Assembly (NCBI RefSeq): GCF_025398175.1
Contig: NZ_CP099735.1
Span: 744,001 to 808,000 of the forward strand
DNA length: 64,000 nt
Source: Photobacterium sp. TY1-4
GTDB taxonomy: Bacteria; Pseudomonadota; Gammaproteobacteria; Enterobacterales; Vibrionaceae
Direction of reading: 5' to 3'
Shown: one piece after another, positions 8,332-16,753 of the stretch
How the letters are laid out: each line of letters begins with the position of its first letter
How positions within the stretch are numbered: position 1 is the first letter of the stretch
The notes under the pieces: model-generated
Told to the model about the DNA's origin: nothing
Databases searched by the model: none
The model's input: the letters and a program-made list of their open reading frames with translations, nothing else
Translations under genes and position numbers: made by a program

Positions 8332-9177
8332 TTATCGCACCAGCGCATCGAACGCCTGCTGCAACGGCTCACTGGCCAAGATCCGGCCATGGCCTAAACC
8401 ATCCGTCGCTACCAGGCTGACATGGCCCCACTCCCCGGCCTGACGGGAATACTCAAAAGCCGCAAACCGATCTCCGGTATCATGCACAATCCCTACCGGC
8501 GCCGGGTGCTGTTGCAACCGCGCCAGCGGATTGATCGTGTCCAACGGGTACTGATATTGCGCGGCAACTTCACCAACCACCTCATGAAAGAGCTTCATCG
8601 AAAAGCCCGACTGTTGCACTGTACTCAGTAAGTTCTCGGTATAGTTCAAGACTGGCGCCACCAGCAAAATCGGTTTGTTGGCCAGCAGCGGGTGACGGCT
8701 TTCCAAAACCATGGCGCCACCCATACTGTGCGCAATCACACCGGCAATGTGCGTCTGCTGATCCAGCACGGCATCAAACGCTTTGACAAACCCCGGCAGG
8801 TGGCCATATTGGCCTTCACTCTCGCCGTGCGCCGGATTATCAAACGCCAGTGCAGTATAGCCAGATGCCGCAACATGCTGCATCAACCGGAAAAACTGTG
8901 TCGCCGACCCGGACCAGCCATGGCCCAAAATCCAGGTCGGTCCCTTTCCGAGCTGGTACGTCATCAGTTTACCTTCCGACGTTTCGATCGGGCGGCGGAT
9001 CAGCCCCTCAGGCTCGGCCTGCTGACGGCGGGAACGCTCCGGGGTCAGCAGTAACCGCTTTGCGACTTTTCGCGCATGGGTTGGTGCGACACGATGATGA
9101 AAACGAGTCGTCAGATTGACCAACACCCGGCGCAAATTCAGCTTTTTTCCTTGTCTGAAGTAAATTTTGCTGCTCAT
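8332..9177 (-). CDS. Alpha/beta-hydrolase controlled by the adjacent TetR regulator
   Basis: A 281-residue alpha/beta-hydrolase-fold enzyme. It has the oxyanion-region motif GHGWSGSA, the nucleophile elbow AHSMGGAM (Ser about residue 153), an acid in HDTGDRFA and the catalytic histidine in GLGHGRIL near the C-terminus. The basic N-terminal 45 residues are unusual and may bind membrane or be a linker. The gene lies 60 bases downstream of a TetR-family gene, with a palindromic operator 14 bases before its start. A lipid or ester substrate is likely but unknown. Confidence 0.85.
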   Translation of the reverse strand: MSSKIYFRQGKKLNLRRVLVNLTTRFHHRVAPTHARKVAKRLLLTPERSRRQQAEPEGLIRRPIETSEGKLMTYQLGKGPTWILGHGWSGSATQFFRLMQHVAASGYTALAFDNPAHGESEGQYGHLPGFVKAFDAVLDQQTHIAGVIAHSMGGAMVLESRHPLLANKPILLVAPVLNYTENLLSTVQQSGFSMKLFHEVVGEVAAQYQYPLDTINPLARLQQHPAPVGIVHDTGDRFAAFEYSRQAGEWGHVSLVATDGLGHGRILASEPLQQAFDALVR

Positions 9178-9190
9178 GTTACCCTCAAAA

Positions 9191-9204
9191 AGTACGGTCG
9201 TGCT
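9191..9204. promoter_or_regulatory. Palindromic operator AGTACGGTCGTGCT before the hydrolase
   Basis: The 14-base imperfect palindrome matches the site at 9863-9876 when read on the opposite strand, with one difference. It lies between the tetR stop and the hydrolase start. Duplication of the motif at both genes points to binding by the TetR protein. Confidence 0.65.
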
Positions 9205-9237
9205 TTTTTAAGCCAAACCAAAAAATTTCCAATGCGC

Positions 9238-9828
9238 TTAACCGCGCCCTTCAGCCATCAAAGCCTCAATACCCAGCCAAAAGCGATGATGGTCATCACT
9301 TTCCAGGCCCAACGAGCGAAACAGATGGCTGCTCAGATAAACGCCATAGAGACGGTAGACAAACTGCCAGGCATCCAGATCTGCATGAAACTCTCCGGTT
9401 GCCTTCGCTTTTTCCACTTGGCGATGCAGGTATTCCAGCCAGCGCCGGGTGATCGCCGCCAGCGTTTGCTGAATCGGATCATCACTGTTGGCACCGTCTT
9501 TCCAGGCATCCAGAAACATACAGCTGCCCTGGAAAGACTGATTCCAATCCAACCAGCGCCGGAACAACAACCTGAATTTCTGCTCGATGGTTTCCGGCTC
9601 AGCCTCTCGAACCGGTGCGATCACACGCTCGACAAAGTACTCACTGGTAAATTCGAGTACCGCAATCTGCAGATTCTCTTTGGCATTGAAATGGGCAAAC
9701 AGGCCGCTCTTCGACATTCCGGATGCTTTGGCTAACTGGCCGATCGTCAAACTGTCCAGCCCGTTGATACTGGCCAGATCAAACGCAGTTTTCAGGATAT
9801 GCTCGCGAGTCAGGCGGCCTTTGCTCAT
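9238..9828 (-). CDS. TetR/AcrR-family transcriptional regulator
   Basis: A 196-residue repressor. The N-terminal helix-turn-helix domain (about residues 5-50) contains the typical TIGQLAKASGMSKSGLFAHF segment, followed by an all-helical ligand-binding domain. The start is taken at ATG 9828 after GAGAAAGC; the TTG four codons upstream is less likely. Two near-identical palindromes flank it, one in its own promoter and one before the downstream hydrolase, which suggests auto-regulation and control of that gene. The ligand is unknown. Confidence 0.88.
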   Translation of the reverse strand: MSKGRLTREHILKTAFDLASINGLDSLTIGQLAKASGMSKSGLFAHFNAKENLQIAVLEFTSEYFVERVIAPVREAEPETIEQKFRLLFRRWLDWNQSFQGSCMFLDAWKDGANSDDPIQQTLAAITRRWLEYLHRQVEKAKATGEFHADLDAWQFVYRLYGVYLSSHLFRSLGLESDDHHRFWLGIEALMAEGRG

Positions 9829-9862
9829 TTGCTTTCTCAATCAGTCATCACAGACCATTAAT

Positions 9863-9876
9863 AGCACGATCGTACT
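9863..9876. promoter_or_regulatory. Palindromic operator AGCACGATCGTACT before the tetR gene
   Basis: A near-perfect palindrome 34 bases upstream of the TetR start codon, the counterpart of the site at 9191-9204. It sits where a repressor would block its own promoter. Confidence 0.65.
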
Positions 9877-9951
9877 TTTTGATGCAATCTCTTTCTCAAC
9901 CGATTTTATTTGAATCTCTCACGCTTCGTATCAGGGTTCACTCCTTTTGAT

Positions 9952-10200
9952 CTACCGTTCAGCAAAGCGGAACAGACTATCGATATTGATCGGGCAATCC
10001 CCGACCTGATGCACCATGTCCTCCGCCTGCTTGAGTGAGTCGAAGCTACATGGGATCCCGTAAGTGTCTGTTAACGGGTAGTCATTCCCCTCCGCATCTC
10101 TAAAATGGACACTCCAACCCGCACTTAAAAAGTCGTGGATCAAGCGCGCCTGCACAAAGTTATGCTCAGCCATCATTTGCCGACATTCAGAAAGCACCAT
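9952..10200 (-). CDS. Small hypothetical cytosolic protein
   Basis: An 82-residue protein whose ATG 10200 is preceded by a strong GGAGG site. The frame is open 39 codons further upstream, but that part is basic and hydrophobic, overlaps a terminator, and is not translated-looking. The protein contains LSAGWSVHFRDAEGNDYPLT, suggesting a small alpha-beta fold. I do not recognise the family. Confidence 0.65.
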   Translation of the reverse strand: MVLSECRQMMAEHNFVQARLIHDFLSAGWSVHFRDAEGNDYPLTDTYGIPCSFDSLKQAEDMVHQVGDCPINIDSLFRFAER

Positions 10201-10290
10201 ATCAACCTCCACAAGCCGATGACTCTTTCTAAATATAGCTAATAACCTTATTAATAATAAACTGGCGAGGTTTACCCGACGGAAAAACAA

Positions 10291-10314
10291 AAGCCGTATC
10301 CTTGGATACGGCTT
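10291..10314 (-). terminator. Terminator of the DUF2750 gene at 10376-10729
   Basis: An 11-bp stem (10291-10301 with 10304-10314) is followed on the minus strand by TTTTGTTTTT. Confidence 0.75.
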
Positions 10315-10375
10315 CATGCGGTAATGTCACGTCTTCAGCAGGCCGAAGCGACTTGTCCAGCCTGTAGCGCGCGAA

Positions 10376-10729
10376 TTACAGGTACAGCTTGGCAACGTCG
10401 CTTGGTTCTTTTTCCGCACCTTCCAGCTGATCGTTCCAGTTCATTCCGACCAGCACACCATCTTCAGCCAAGGTGATCATCCAGTCTTCCACGAACACAT
10501 CCAGCGGGATCATCGTGGCGGTAAATTCTGCCCACTCTTCGGTGCAATGCAGCTTGGCATCTGCTTCATTCGACCAAAACGGCATGACTTCAGAATCTTC
10601 AAACTCACTGGATGCAACAGACAGCCAGTCACCTTCTTCATTACACAGTCCCCATACAACCTGTGCGTCTTTGGTTTCGGTTACAAACAGATCACAGTTC
10701 GCTTGAATATCTGCAGTTAGCTTTGTCAT
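10376..10729 (-). CDS. DUF2750 family protein
   Basis: A 117-residue acidic cytosolic protein resembling DUF2750 by the pattern of conserved tryptophans and acidic residues (VVWGLCNEEGDW, MPFWSNEADA, EDWMITLAEDG). The family is common in Vibrionaceae and has no assigned function. A second member with the same layout lies at 23082-23480. It is a single gene with its own terminator. Confidence 0.75.
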   Translation of the reverse strand: MTKLTADIQANCDLFVTETKDAQVVWGLCNEEGDWLSVASSEFEDSEVMPFWSNEADAKLHCTEEWAEFTATMIPLDVFVEDWMITLAEDGVLVGMNWNDQLEGAEKEPSDVAKLYL

Positions 10730-10978
10730 TTTATTCTCTCTTCACTTTGGCCCGCGGTGTTTCAGTCACAACAGGCAATCAGACCAGTATCTTACCAAAC
10801 ACCAAGTGTTGTTGCATTAAACCTGCGATCCCCGATGCCCTGCCCACTTCTGGACTTTCGGGAGACAAGCTGTCAGATCATATCCTTTCATCTATATTCT
10901 AATAATTAAGTAATTATGACACGTCGCTGTCGTTATAATTTGTGAACCTGGGCGATCTGAGTTCAATGAGGCACCTCC

Positions 10979-11575
10979 ATGGCAACTGTAGACTGGCTGA
11001 ATTGCCTGAATAACCCCAAACTGTTACCGCCCCGAAGTCATCTGATGGAAGCGCACCAGTTTCTTGGCCATTTTGCCAATGATCGTGTCGCGGTGGACTG
11101 TGGTTGCGGCACCGGACGCGATACCTTGTTCTTAATTGAGCAAGGCTATCAGGTGTACGCCTTTGATATCGATTTGAACAGCCTGCAGGTTCTTTCTGAA
11201 CACCCGTTGGCCGCCGCCGCCCCGCAGCTTGATGTCCAGCAAAGCAGCTTTGCCGAATATCGATTTCCGCGGGCGCACTTGATCAATGCCAGTGCCTGCC
11301 TGTTTTTCAACTCCCGCGAGGAATTTCGCCAACTGTGGCCTAAAATCGAGCAAAACCTTTACAGCGGCGGCATTTTTTGTGGTCATTTTCTTGGTGAAGA
11401 TGAGCAGGACAGCAACGAGAAACTGCCTGTGCTGACCCTGACGCGTCCTGAGCTGGAACAGCTGTTTACGAATTTTTATATGGTGTCCTGGAAAGAAAAG
11501 CGTGAATACTCGGCCCAATTGACCGGTAAAAAACGCGCCTGGCTGGTTCATACGGTAATTGCCATGAAGCGTTAA
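10979..11575 (+). CDS. Class I SAM-dependent methyltransferase
   Basis: A 198-residue cytosolic methyltransferase. Motif I is VDCGCGTGRDT (about residues 39-49), motif II is AFDIDLNSL, and a later LINASACLFF strand matches motif IV. The layout resembles small TehB/thiopurine-type methyltransferases. The start ATG 10979 has GAGG nine bases upstream. The substrate cannot be told from sequence. It is probably monocistronic, followed by an intergenic region before the globin gene. Confidence 0.82.
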   Translation: MATVDWLNCLNNPKLLPPRSHLMEAHQFLGHFANDRVAVDCGCGTGRDTLFLIEQGYQVYAFDIDLNSLQVLSEHPLAAAAPQLDVQQSSFAEYRFPRAHLINASACLFFNSREEFRQLWPKIEQNLYSGGIFCGHFLGEDEQDSNEKLPVLTLTRPELEQLFTNFYMVSWKEKREYSAQLTGKKRAWLVHTVIAMKR

Positions 11576-11722
11576 TCTTGATCCAGACAACATTCTGGTG
11601 CTCTCAACCCAGCCCCCCCCTTCTCTTTGCACGATTTCATTCAGATTCAGTTGCCTAATACGCGCGTAAACACATATCCTAGAAAACAGACACAGTGCCG
11701 CCGACAGTACAGGGAGAGGCCG

Positions 11723-12139
11723 ATGGATATGCATGAACAATTCAATAACAGCTATACTCGCTGTAATGAGAATTCACAGTTCTTCGACATTTTCTACGAC
11801 CAGTTCTGCCGCAAAGACAACCGGTTTCAACTCATGTTCAAGGGTGTTGACATGGCTGGACAGATCCGGATGCTCAAAGCCTCGATTGCGATTATTTTGC
11901 TGGCTCCGTCATCTGAACAGGCCCGGGACTCCGTTCGCTACTTCGGGAAGCGACATGCCGCTATCGGGGTCAGCGCGGAGGACTTTGACGTCTGGTTTGA
12001 TTGCCTGTTACGCACGGTCAGCCAATGCGACCCGCAATATTCACCCGCCGTCGAGGAGGCATGGCGCGCTTGCTTCCATGCCGGATTCAACATTATGAAA
12101 GAAGAATGTTCCTTTCCCTCCAGCTCAGCCGGTCCCTGA
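11723..12139 (+). CDS. Single-domain bacterial globin
   Basis: A 138-residue protein with an all-helical globin pattern. The segment FFDIFYDQFCRKDNRFQLMF covers helices A to C/CD, and YFGKRHAAIGV places the proximal haem-ligand histidine at about residue 78, as in flavohaemoglobin globin domains. There is no FAD/NAD reductase part, so it would be an oxygen or NO binder or sensor. ATG 11723 has GGGAGAGG four bases upstream; longer frames upstream lack a good start. The next gene begins one base after its stop, so they form one transcript. Confidence 0.78.
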   Translation: MDMHEQFNNSYTRCNENSQFFDIFYDQFCRKDNRFQLMFKGVDMAGQIRMLKASIAIILLAPSSEQARDSVRYFGKRHAAIGVSAEDFDVWFDCLLRTVSQCDPQYSPAVEEAWRACFHAGFNIMKEECSFPSSSAGP

Positions 12140-12140
12140 G

Positions 12141-12971
12141 ATGGCATCCTGGTCGAGATCTGCTCGTCTCCTGTTTCTCTGGGGGATTGTCATTGTTCTG
12201 GCAGGCCTTCTTGTTTATTTTGCGCCAATCACCCAGAGTCGCTATTTTTATCAGTATGCTGATCAGCGCCCATGGCTCGGTATTGCGAATTTTGCCAATG
12301 TCGTGACCAACCTCCCTTTCCTGTGGGTGGGCATACTGGGCCTCGCTCAGCTTCGGCAGTCCCCCTCCCGATTCAGCGCCACAGCCTTAACCCCCGACTC
12401 CCGAACCTTGTCTATCGCCTTCTATCTCGGCCTTATCACGGCTTTTTTTGCTTCTGCTTTCTACCATCTGGCACCCGACCCATGGCGGCTGGCGCTCGAT
12501 CGGCTGGGGATTTGCATTGCCTTTATAGCGTTCTACTGCATGGTGTTGGCACGCTATGTTTCCCCGGCTCTGGCACGCCTATTTCTGCCTTTGGTTCTCT
12601 ATAGCGTTGCTGCCGTCGGCTATTGGTATCTCAGTGAGTTAGAGACGGGACGGGGCGATCTATCGGCTTATATCCTGGTCCAACTGGTCCCCATCATTCA
12701 CCTGCCACTTATCCTCTGGCTGTTCCGGACACCGCCAACCCACAATGCCGCTTCCGGGCCAAATCGCAATCCCCCATCCAGTTCAAGTCTCTATTACCTG
12801 TCAGCACTGCTGGCCTATTTGCTGGCGAAATGGGCTGAATCCAATGATGCCGAGCTATTTCACCGAACTGGCGAGTTCATCAGCGGGCACAGTATCAAGC
12901 ACCTGCTGGCTGGCTTGGGAGGCTATCTGATCTATCGCGGCATACTTGCCGCACAAAAAAAACAGGGCTGA
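12141..12971 (+). CDS. CREST-superfamily membrane hydrolase (alkaline ceramidase-like)
   Basis: A 276-residue polytopic membrane protein with about seven helices. The CREST metal-hydrolase signature is present: Ser105 and His109 in SAFYH (second motif helix), Asp120 in DRLG, and His250/His254 in GHSIKHLL near the C-terminus. These residues hold zinc in alkaline ceramidases and adiponectin-receptor relatives. It is co-transcribed with the globin, one base apart. An intramembrane amide or lipid hydrolase role is inferred, and the substrate is unknown. The gene ends inside a terminator stem. Confidence 0.75.
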   Translation: MASWSRSARLLFLWGIVIVLAGLLVYFAPITQSRYFYQYADQRPWLGIANFANVVTNLPFLWVGILGLAQLRQSPSRFSATALTPDSRTLSIAFYLGLITAFFASAFYHLAPDPWRLALDRLGICIAFIAFYCMVLARYVSPALARLFLPLVLYSVAAVGYWYLSELETGRGDLSAYILVQLVPIIHLPLILWLFRTPPTHNAASGPNRNPPSSSSLYYLSALLAYLLAKWAESNDAELFHRTGEFISGHSIKHLLAGLGGYLIYRGILAAQKKQG

Positions 12972-12987
12972 CATCACGTCAGCCCTG
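12963..12987. terminator. Bidirectional-type terminator overlapping the CREST gene stop
   Basis: A 10-bp stem (12963-12972 with 12978-12987) is preceded by an A run, so it mainly serves the minus-strand gene at 13025-13288. It overlaps the stop codon of the plus-strand gene. Confidence 0.7.
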
Positions 12988-13024
12988 CTCTGCTTGAAAC
13001 GGTTATCACTCCGGAAGGTTGGCC

Positions 13025-13288
13025 TTACTTTTCGCCAATACCACGATTGATTTTCTTCGCCAGCGTGATTTTCCCAAAGCCCAATTTCCGGAAATGGCTA
13101 TCGCGGAAGTCTCGCACCGCTTTGGTATTCGAAGACACCGCTTCGACTTGTTGCTCCATCCGCAGAAATTCTGTGAGATCAATGCCTTCTGCTGCAGCGA
13201 CAGCTTCATGGATTGTCCGGTAATGATCGTAGGTGAAAACCAACTCTTTCTCTTGGTTCTTATAGGTGTAAATAATAGTGCGCGACAT
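13025..13288 (-). CDS. DUF2960-like small protein
   Basis: An 87-residue basic and helical protein beginning MSRTIIYTYKNQEKEL, similar to DUF2960 proteins of Vibrionaceae and relatives. GGGAGGCGGT directly precedes ATG 13288. A competing frame (13006-13305) lacks such a site and natural composition. The function is unknown. Confidence 0.72.
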   Translation of the reverse strand: MSRTIIYTYKNQEKELVFTYDHYRTIHEAVAAAEGIDLTEFLRMEQQVEAVSSNTKAVRDFRDSHFRKLGFGKITLAKKINRGIGEK

Positions 13289-13458
13289 ACCGCCTCCCGC
13301 TGCAATTCTCAAAGGCTGCGAATGTACCCTAACTTGCCGACAGATGGAAGTCGTGGAGCGGCAGCCGTCGCCAAGTTATTCATACACCTGATTTTCCCAT
13401 ACTTATACACAGAAACAGTGGATAAGTTTGAGTTTCACCCACAAGATTTTACAGTGGA

Positions 13459-13941
13459 TTAACATCTCACATCATTCGTGTTGAAATAATGAATCACCTG
13501 ATTGGCGCTCCCCCGCCAGGTCAGTGACGGATCACGTTCAGCCTGGATGTATTTCCCGTCAATCAGCACATCAACCAATTGAACAACCGCCTGCTGAGCC
13601 GGATTGAGCTCAGCCAGCACATACCCGGTCCATAACCAGATATCTTTGCCCGGACACGATTCCCGTACCCGTTTGACCAACTGCAGTACATCCGCCACAT
13701 TCGCCGGGTGAAGCGGATCACCGCCGGACAGTGACAGTCCGCGTCTCGGGATCCGGGGATCGTTCAAGTCGCGGATGATCTGCGCTGCCATATCCTCGGT
13801 AAACGAATGACCACTGTCCGGGCGCCAGGTACTTTGGTTATAACAGCCACGACACTGATGCTCACAACCGGAAACAAACAAGGTACAGCGGGTGCCGGGG
13901 CCATTCACGACATCGACAGGATAGTATTGGTGATAGTTCAT
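13459..13941 (-). CDS. nrdG: Anaerobic ribonucleotide reductase activating protein (radical SAM)
   Basis: A 160-residue radical-SAM activase. The [4Fe-4S] motif CEHQCRGC (Cys 26, 30, 33 region) is in the E. coli NrdG arrangement, followed by YNQSTW and SGGDPL. It makes the glycyl radical on NrdD using S-adenosylmethionine under anoxia. It follows nrdD by 98 bases on the same strand and is likely in the same transcript controlled by the NrdR and FNR sites upstream of nrdD. Confidence 0.95.
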   Translation of the reverse strand: MNYHQYYPVDVVNGPGTRCTLFVSGCEHQCRGCYNQSTWRPDSGHSFTEDMAAQIIRDLNDPRIPRRGLSLSGGDPLHPANVADVLQLVKRVRESCPGKDIWLWTGYVLAELNPAQQAVVQLVDVLIDGKYIQAERDPSLTWRGSANQVIHYFNTNDVRC

Positions 13942-14039
13942 GACATTCCTGAATCGGCGGACTCCATACTACAGGGCCGCCGGATAAGACATGCTGGATC
14001 GTTTTAATCAGCACCGGAGCATCTTATCGCCGAAAGGCT

Positions 14040-16160
14040 TTAAAGATGCTTCACCCGGCGCTTCACCTCTTCCTGTTTGCCGAAATTAAACGGACGCGCA
14101 TCCGGGCTCCCGAGATAGCCGCACACCCGGCGGGTCACAGAAACGCTGGCCGGATCATGATTGCCGCATTTCGGACAGGTAAACCCTTTACTGGTACACT
14201 CGAACTCGCCGGTAAAGCCGCAGGCATAACACTCGTCAATTGGCGTGTTGGTGCCGTAATACGGTACTCGGGTGTAACTGTAATCCCAGACATTTTCCAG
14301 CGCTTCCAGATTATGCTGAAGGTTCGGATACTCACCGTAGCAGATAAACCCGCCACTGGTGATTGGCGGATAAGGCATCTCAAAATCGATTTTGTCGTAC
14401 GGATTGACCTGCTTTTCGACATCCAGGTGGAAACTGTTGGTGTAGTACCCCCGATCCGTTACGCCGTCAATCACCCCAAAGGTTTTCGCATCAATAGCGC
14501 AAAAGCGGCTGCACAGGTTTTCACTTGGCGTACTGTAGAGGCTGAACCCATACCCCGTATCTTCCTTCCAGCGCAGGACCGCGGCTTTCAGGTGCCGTAC
14601 AATCGCCAACGCCTTCTCCCGCAGCGGCTCGCTGTCATACACATGGGTGTCGGTGCCATACAAGGCATTGATGGTCTCATGAAGCCCGATATAGCCCAAC
14701 GAAATGGAAGCGCGCCCATGTTTGAAGATCTCGGCCACGTTATCATCTGGTTTCAGCCGTACCCCGCATGCACCTTCCATATAGAGGATCGGGGCCACCC
14801 GCGCTTTTACCCCTTCCAACCGGCTGATCCGCGTTTCCAGTGCCCGACGCGCTAAAGCCAGACGCTCATCGAGCAGACGATAGAAGCGCGTTTCATCTCC
14901 CTCCGCCAGAATAGCAATGCGCGGCAAGTTGAGGCTGACCACCCCCAGGTTGTTGCGGCCTTCATGAACCAGCTCCCCTTGCGCTTCAAAGGCATCCAGG
15001 AAGCTGCGACATCCCATCGGAGTTTTGAACGAGCCGGTGACTTCCACCACTTTGTCGTAGTTCAGAATATCCGGGTACATCCGCTTCGAGGCACACTCCA
15101 GCGCCAGCTGCTTCATGTCATAGTTCGGCTCGCCCGGGCGGTGGTTGAGACCCTCACGGATGGCAAACACCAATTTGGGGAACACAGCCGTTTTGCGGTT
15201 TTTCCCCAAGCCTGCAATCCGGTTTTTCAGAATTGATTGCTGGATCAATCTGGATTCCCATGAGGTGCCGAGGCCAAACCCGAAAGTGACAAACGGTGTC
15301 TGTCCGTTGGCGGTATGCAGCGTATTGACCTCGTATTCCAGCGACTGGAATGCGTCGAAGGATTCTTTTTCCGTCCGGGCGCGGGCAAATGCTTCCGGCT
15401 CGGTAATGTCCCATTCCCGGGCAATTTGCAGATGCTTCTGATAGCTGATCGCCACATACGGTGCGAGCACTTCATCAATACGGTTGATGGTGGTGCCGCC
15501 ATAGATATGGCTGGCAACCTGAGCGATGATTTGCGCAGTGACTGCCGTCGCCGTGGAGATCGACTTAGGCGTGTCAATCTCTGCGTTCCCCATTTTAAAA
15601 CCATGGGTCAACATGCCATCCAGGTCGATAAGCATGCAGTTGAACATTGGGAAGAAAGGTGAGTAATCCAGATCGTGGTAGTGAATATCCCCCTGCTCGT
15701 GTGCCTGAACGATATCCCTCGGCAAAATGTGCTGCTTGGCATAATGCTTGGCGACGATACCGGCCAGCAGATCCCGCTGCGTCGGGATCACTTTGCTGTC
15801 TTTATTGGCATTTTCATTGAGCAAGGCGGCATTGCTCTGCTCGATCAGACCACGGATTTCAGCATTGAGCCGGCTGGTTTTCTCCCGGGCCAAATCTCGA
15901 TCATGACGGTATTCAATATATGCCCGGGCAACTTCCTTATAAGGGCCAACCATCAGATGATTTTCAACTGCCGACTGGATGGCATGAATATCGACCTCAC
16001 CTGCGGACATAAACTGAGACAACACGCCGTCGGCAACCGAGGCCGCATACGATTCATCCATGGTTTCGACTGACTCAGCAGCGCTTAGGACCGCCTCCTT
16101 GATACGCCTGGTATCAAAGGGGACACGGCATCCATCACGCTTAATCACAACAGGTTTCAC
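14040..16160 (-). CDS. nrdD: Anaerobic ribonucleoside-triphosphate reductase, large subunit
   Basis: A 706-residue class III reductase that makes deoxyribonucleotides without oxygen. An N-terminal ATP-cone (about residues 1-95, VIKRDGCRVPF) precedes the catalytic barrel. The C-terminal zinc site has paired cysteines in CYACGF and CPKCGN, and the glycyl-radical loop is RRVCGYLGSPDARPF. I chose GTG 16160 because GAGGAG precedes it and the protein then aligns with E. coli NrdD. The further upstream open frame covers the promoter with regulatory boxes. Confidence 0.95.
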   Translation of the reverse strand: MKPVVIKRDGCRVPFDTRRIKEAVLSAAESVETMDESYAASVADGVLSQFMSAGEVDIHAIQSAVENHLMVGPYKEVARAYIEYRHDRDLAREKTSRLNAEIRGLIEQSNAALLNENANKDSKVIPTQRDLLAGIVAKHYAKQHILPRDIVQAHEQGDIHYHDLDYSPFFPMFNCMLIDLDGMLTHGFKMGNAEIDTPKSISTATAVTAQIIAQVASHIYGGTTINRIDEVLAPYVAISYQKHLQIAREWDITEPEAFARARTEKESFDAFQSLEYEVNTLHTANGQTPFVTFGFGLGTSWESRLIQQSILKNRIAGLGKNRKTAVFPKLVFAIREGLNHRPGEPNYDMKQLALECASKRMYPDILNYDKVVEVTGSFKTPMGCRSFLDAFEAQGELVHEGRNNLGVVSLNLPRIAILAEGDETRFYRLLDERLALARRALETRISRLEGVKARVAPILYMEGACGVRLKPDDNVAEIFKHGRASISLGYIGLHETINALYGTDTHVYDSEPLREKALAIVRHLKAAVLRWKEDTGYGFSLYSTPSENLCSRFCAIDAKTFGVIDGVTDRGYYTNSFHLDVEKQVNPYDKIDFEMPYPPITSGGFICYGEYPNLQHNLEALENVWDYSYTRVPYYGTNTPIDECYACGFTGEFECTSKGFTCPKCGNHDPASVSVTRRVCGYLGSPDARPFNFGKQEEVKRRVKHL

Positions 16161-16192
16161 AGGGAGCTCCTCACATGACACTGTCACCAAAA

Positions 16193-16239
16193 ACACAAAA
16201 TGTAGTATTTCGATAACAAGAAGATACAAGATGTTGGGT
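16193..16239. promoter_or_regulatory. Tandem NrdR boxes upstream of nrdD
   Basis: Two 16-base sites, ACACAAAATGTAGTAT (16193-16208) and ATACAAGATGTTGGGT (16224-16239), resemble the NrdR consensus acaCwAtATaTwGtgt. Their starts are 31 bases apart (three helical turns), the typical NrdR pair spacing. They lie 33-79 bases upstream of the nrdD start. Confidence 0.78.
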
Positions 16240-16267
16240 ATTAGGCGATAACTTGCCACAACATACC

Positions 16268-16281
16268 TTGATCTGAATCAT
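16268..16281. promoter_or_regulatory. FNR box upstream of nrdD
   Basis: TTGATCTGAATCAT matches the FNR consensus TTGATnnnnATCAA at nine of ten positions. It is upstream of the NrdR pair, as expected for anaerobic activation. Confidence 0.75.
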
Positions 16282-16576
16282 GGTTCTTCAATGGCCGCTC
16301 AGAGAACAGCCGATGATTTTGACGCGGAGCCAAAAATTGTTGCAACGCTTAATATTGGCATCAGATGTCAACACATTTCGTCAGTCAACTGTCGAGTTTT
16401 TCGCGAAAGAATGCCGCCAAAAATTGAACAAAGAACCACCAATTGAAGGCCTGTCATGAGATCTTGCTCTCTCTTTCATCGAATTGTCATTTCATCTCAT
16501 TAATGTTGGCTCTATAGATATGACATCACGCAGCCTGGCTGCTTACATCAACAACTGCTACATCAACAGGAAAGCT

Positions 16577-16708
16577 ATGGACGCTTTAAACCAATATACG
16601 TTTGTTGCGCCAACCGAAGACGAGCTCATGGTTGAGCAACCTGATTTGCTTTATCTTGCCGAAGAGCAAGATGAAGAATTTGCCAATGACATCATCATTC
16701 TGGGCTAA
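16577..16708 (+). CDS. Very acidic 43-residue peptide beside the Fap-like locus
   Basis: ATG 16577 follows AGGAAAG by four bases. The product MDALNQYTFVAPTEDEL...ends EEFANDIIILG and is strongly acidic in its second half (EEQDEE). The frame is open further upstream, but the best ribosome-binding site belongs to this start. It ends in a strong terminator shared with the convergent regulator gene. There is no signal peptide. It could be a small regulator, an anti-factor or a leader-like peptide; I do not recognise it. Confidence 0.6.
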   Translation: MDALNQYTFVAPTEDELMVEQPDLLYLAEEQDEEFANDIIILG

Positions 16709-16717
16709 AGTTGATAT

Positions 16718-16747
16718 AAAAAAAGTCCGGCATGCCGGACTTTTTTT
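16718..16747. terminator. Strong bidirectional terminator
   Basis: A perfect stem of seven GC-rich pairs (16725-16731 with 16734-16740) is flanked by seven A and seven T residues. It separates the converging 43-residue gene and the VpsR-like gene. Confidence 0.92.
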
Positions 16748-16753
16748 ATCGCG

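Larger units (their letters stand above)
16161..16576. other. Gene-free interval between nrdD and the 43-residue gene
   Basis: The right-hand side of the nrdD promoter holds the NrdR and FNR sites (16193-16281). From about 16290 to 16570 I see no further gene; this part must carry the promoter of the small plus-strand gene at 16577. No sigma-54 type -24/-12 element is apparent. Confidence 0.6.
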
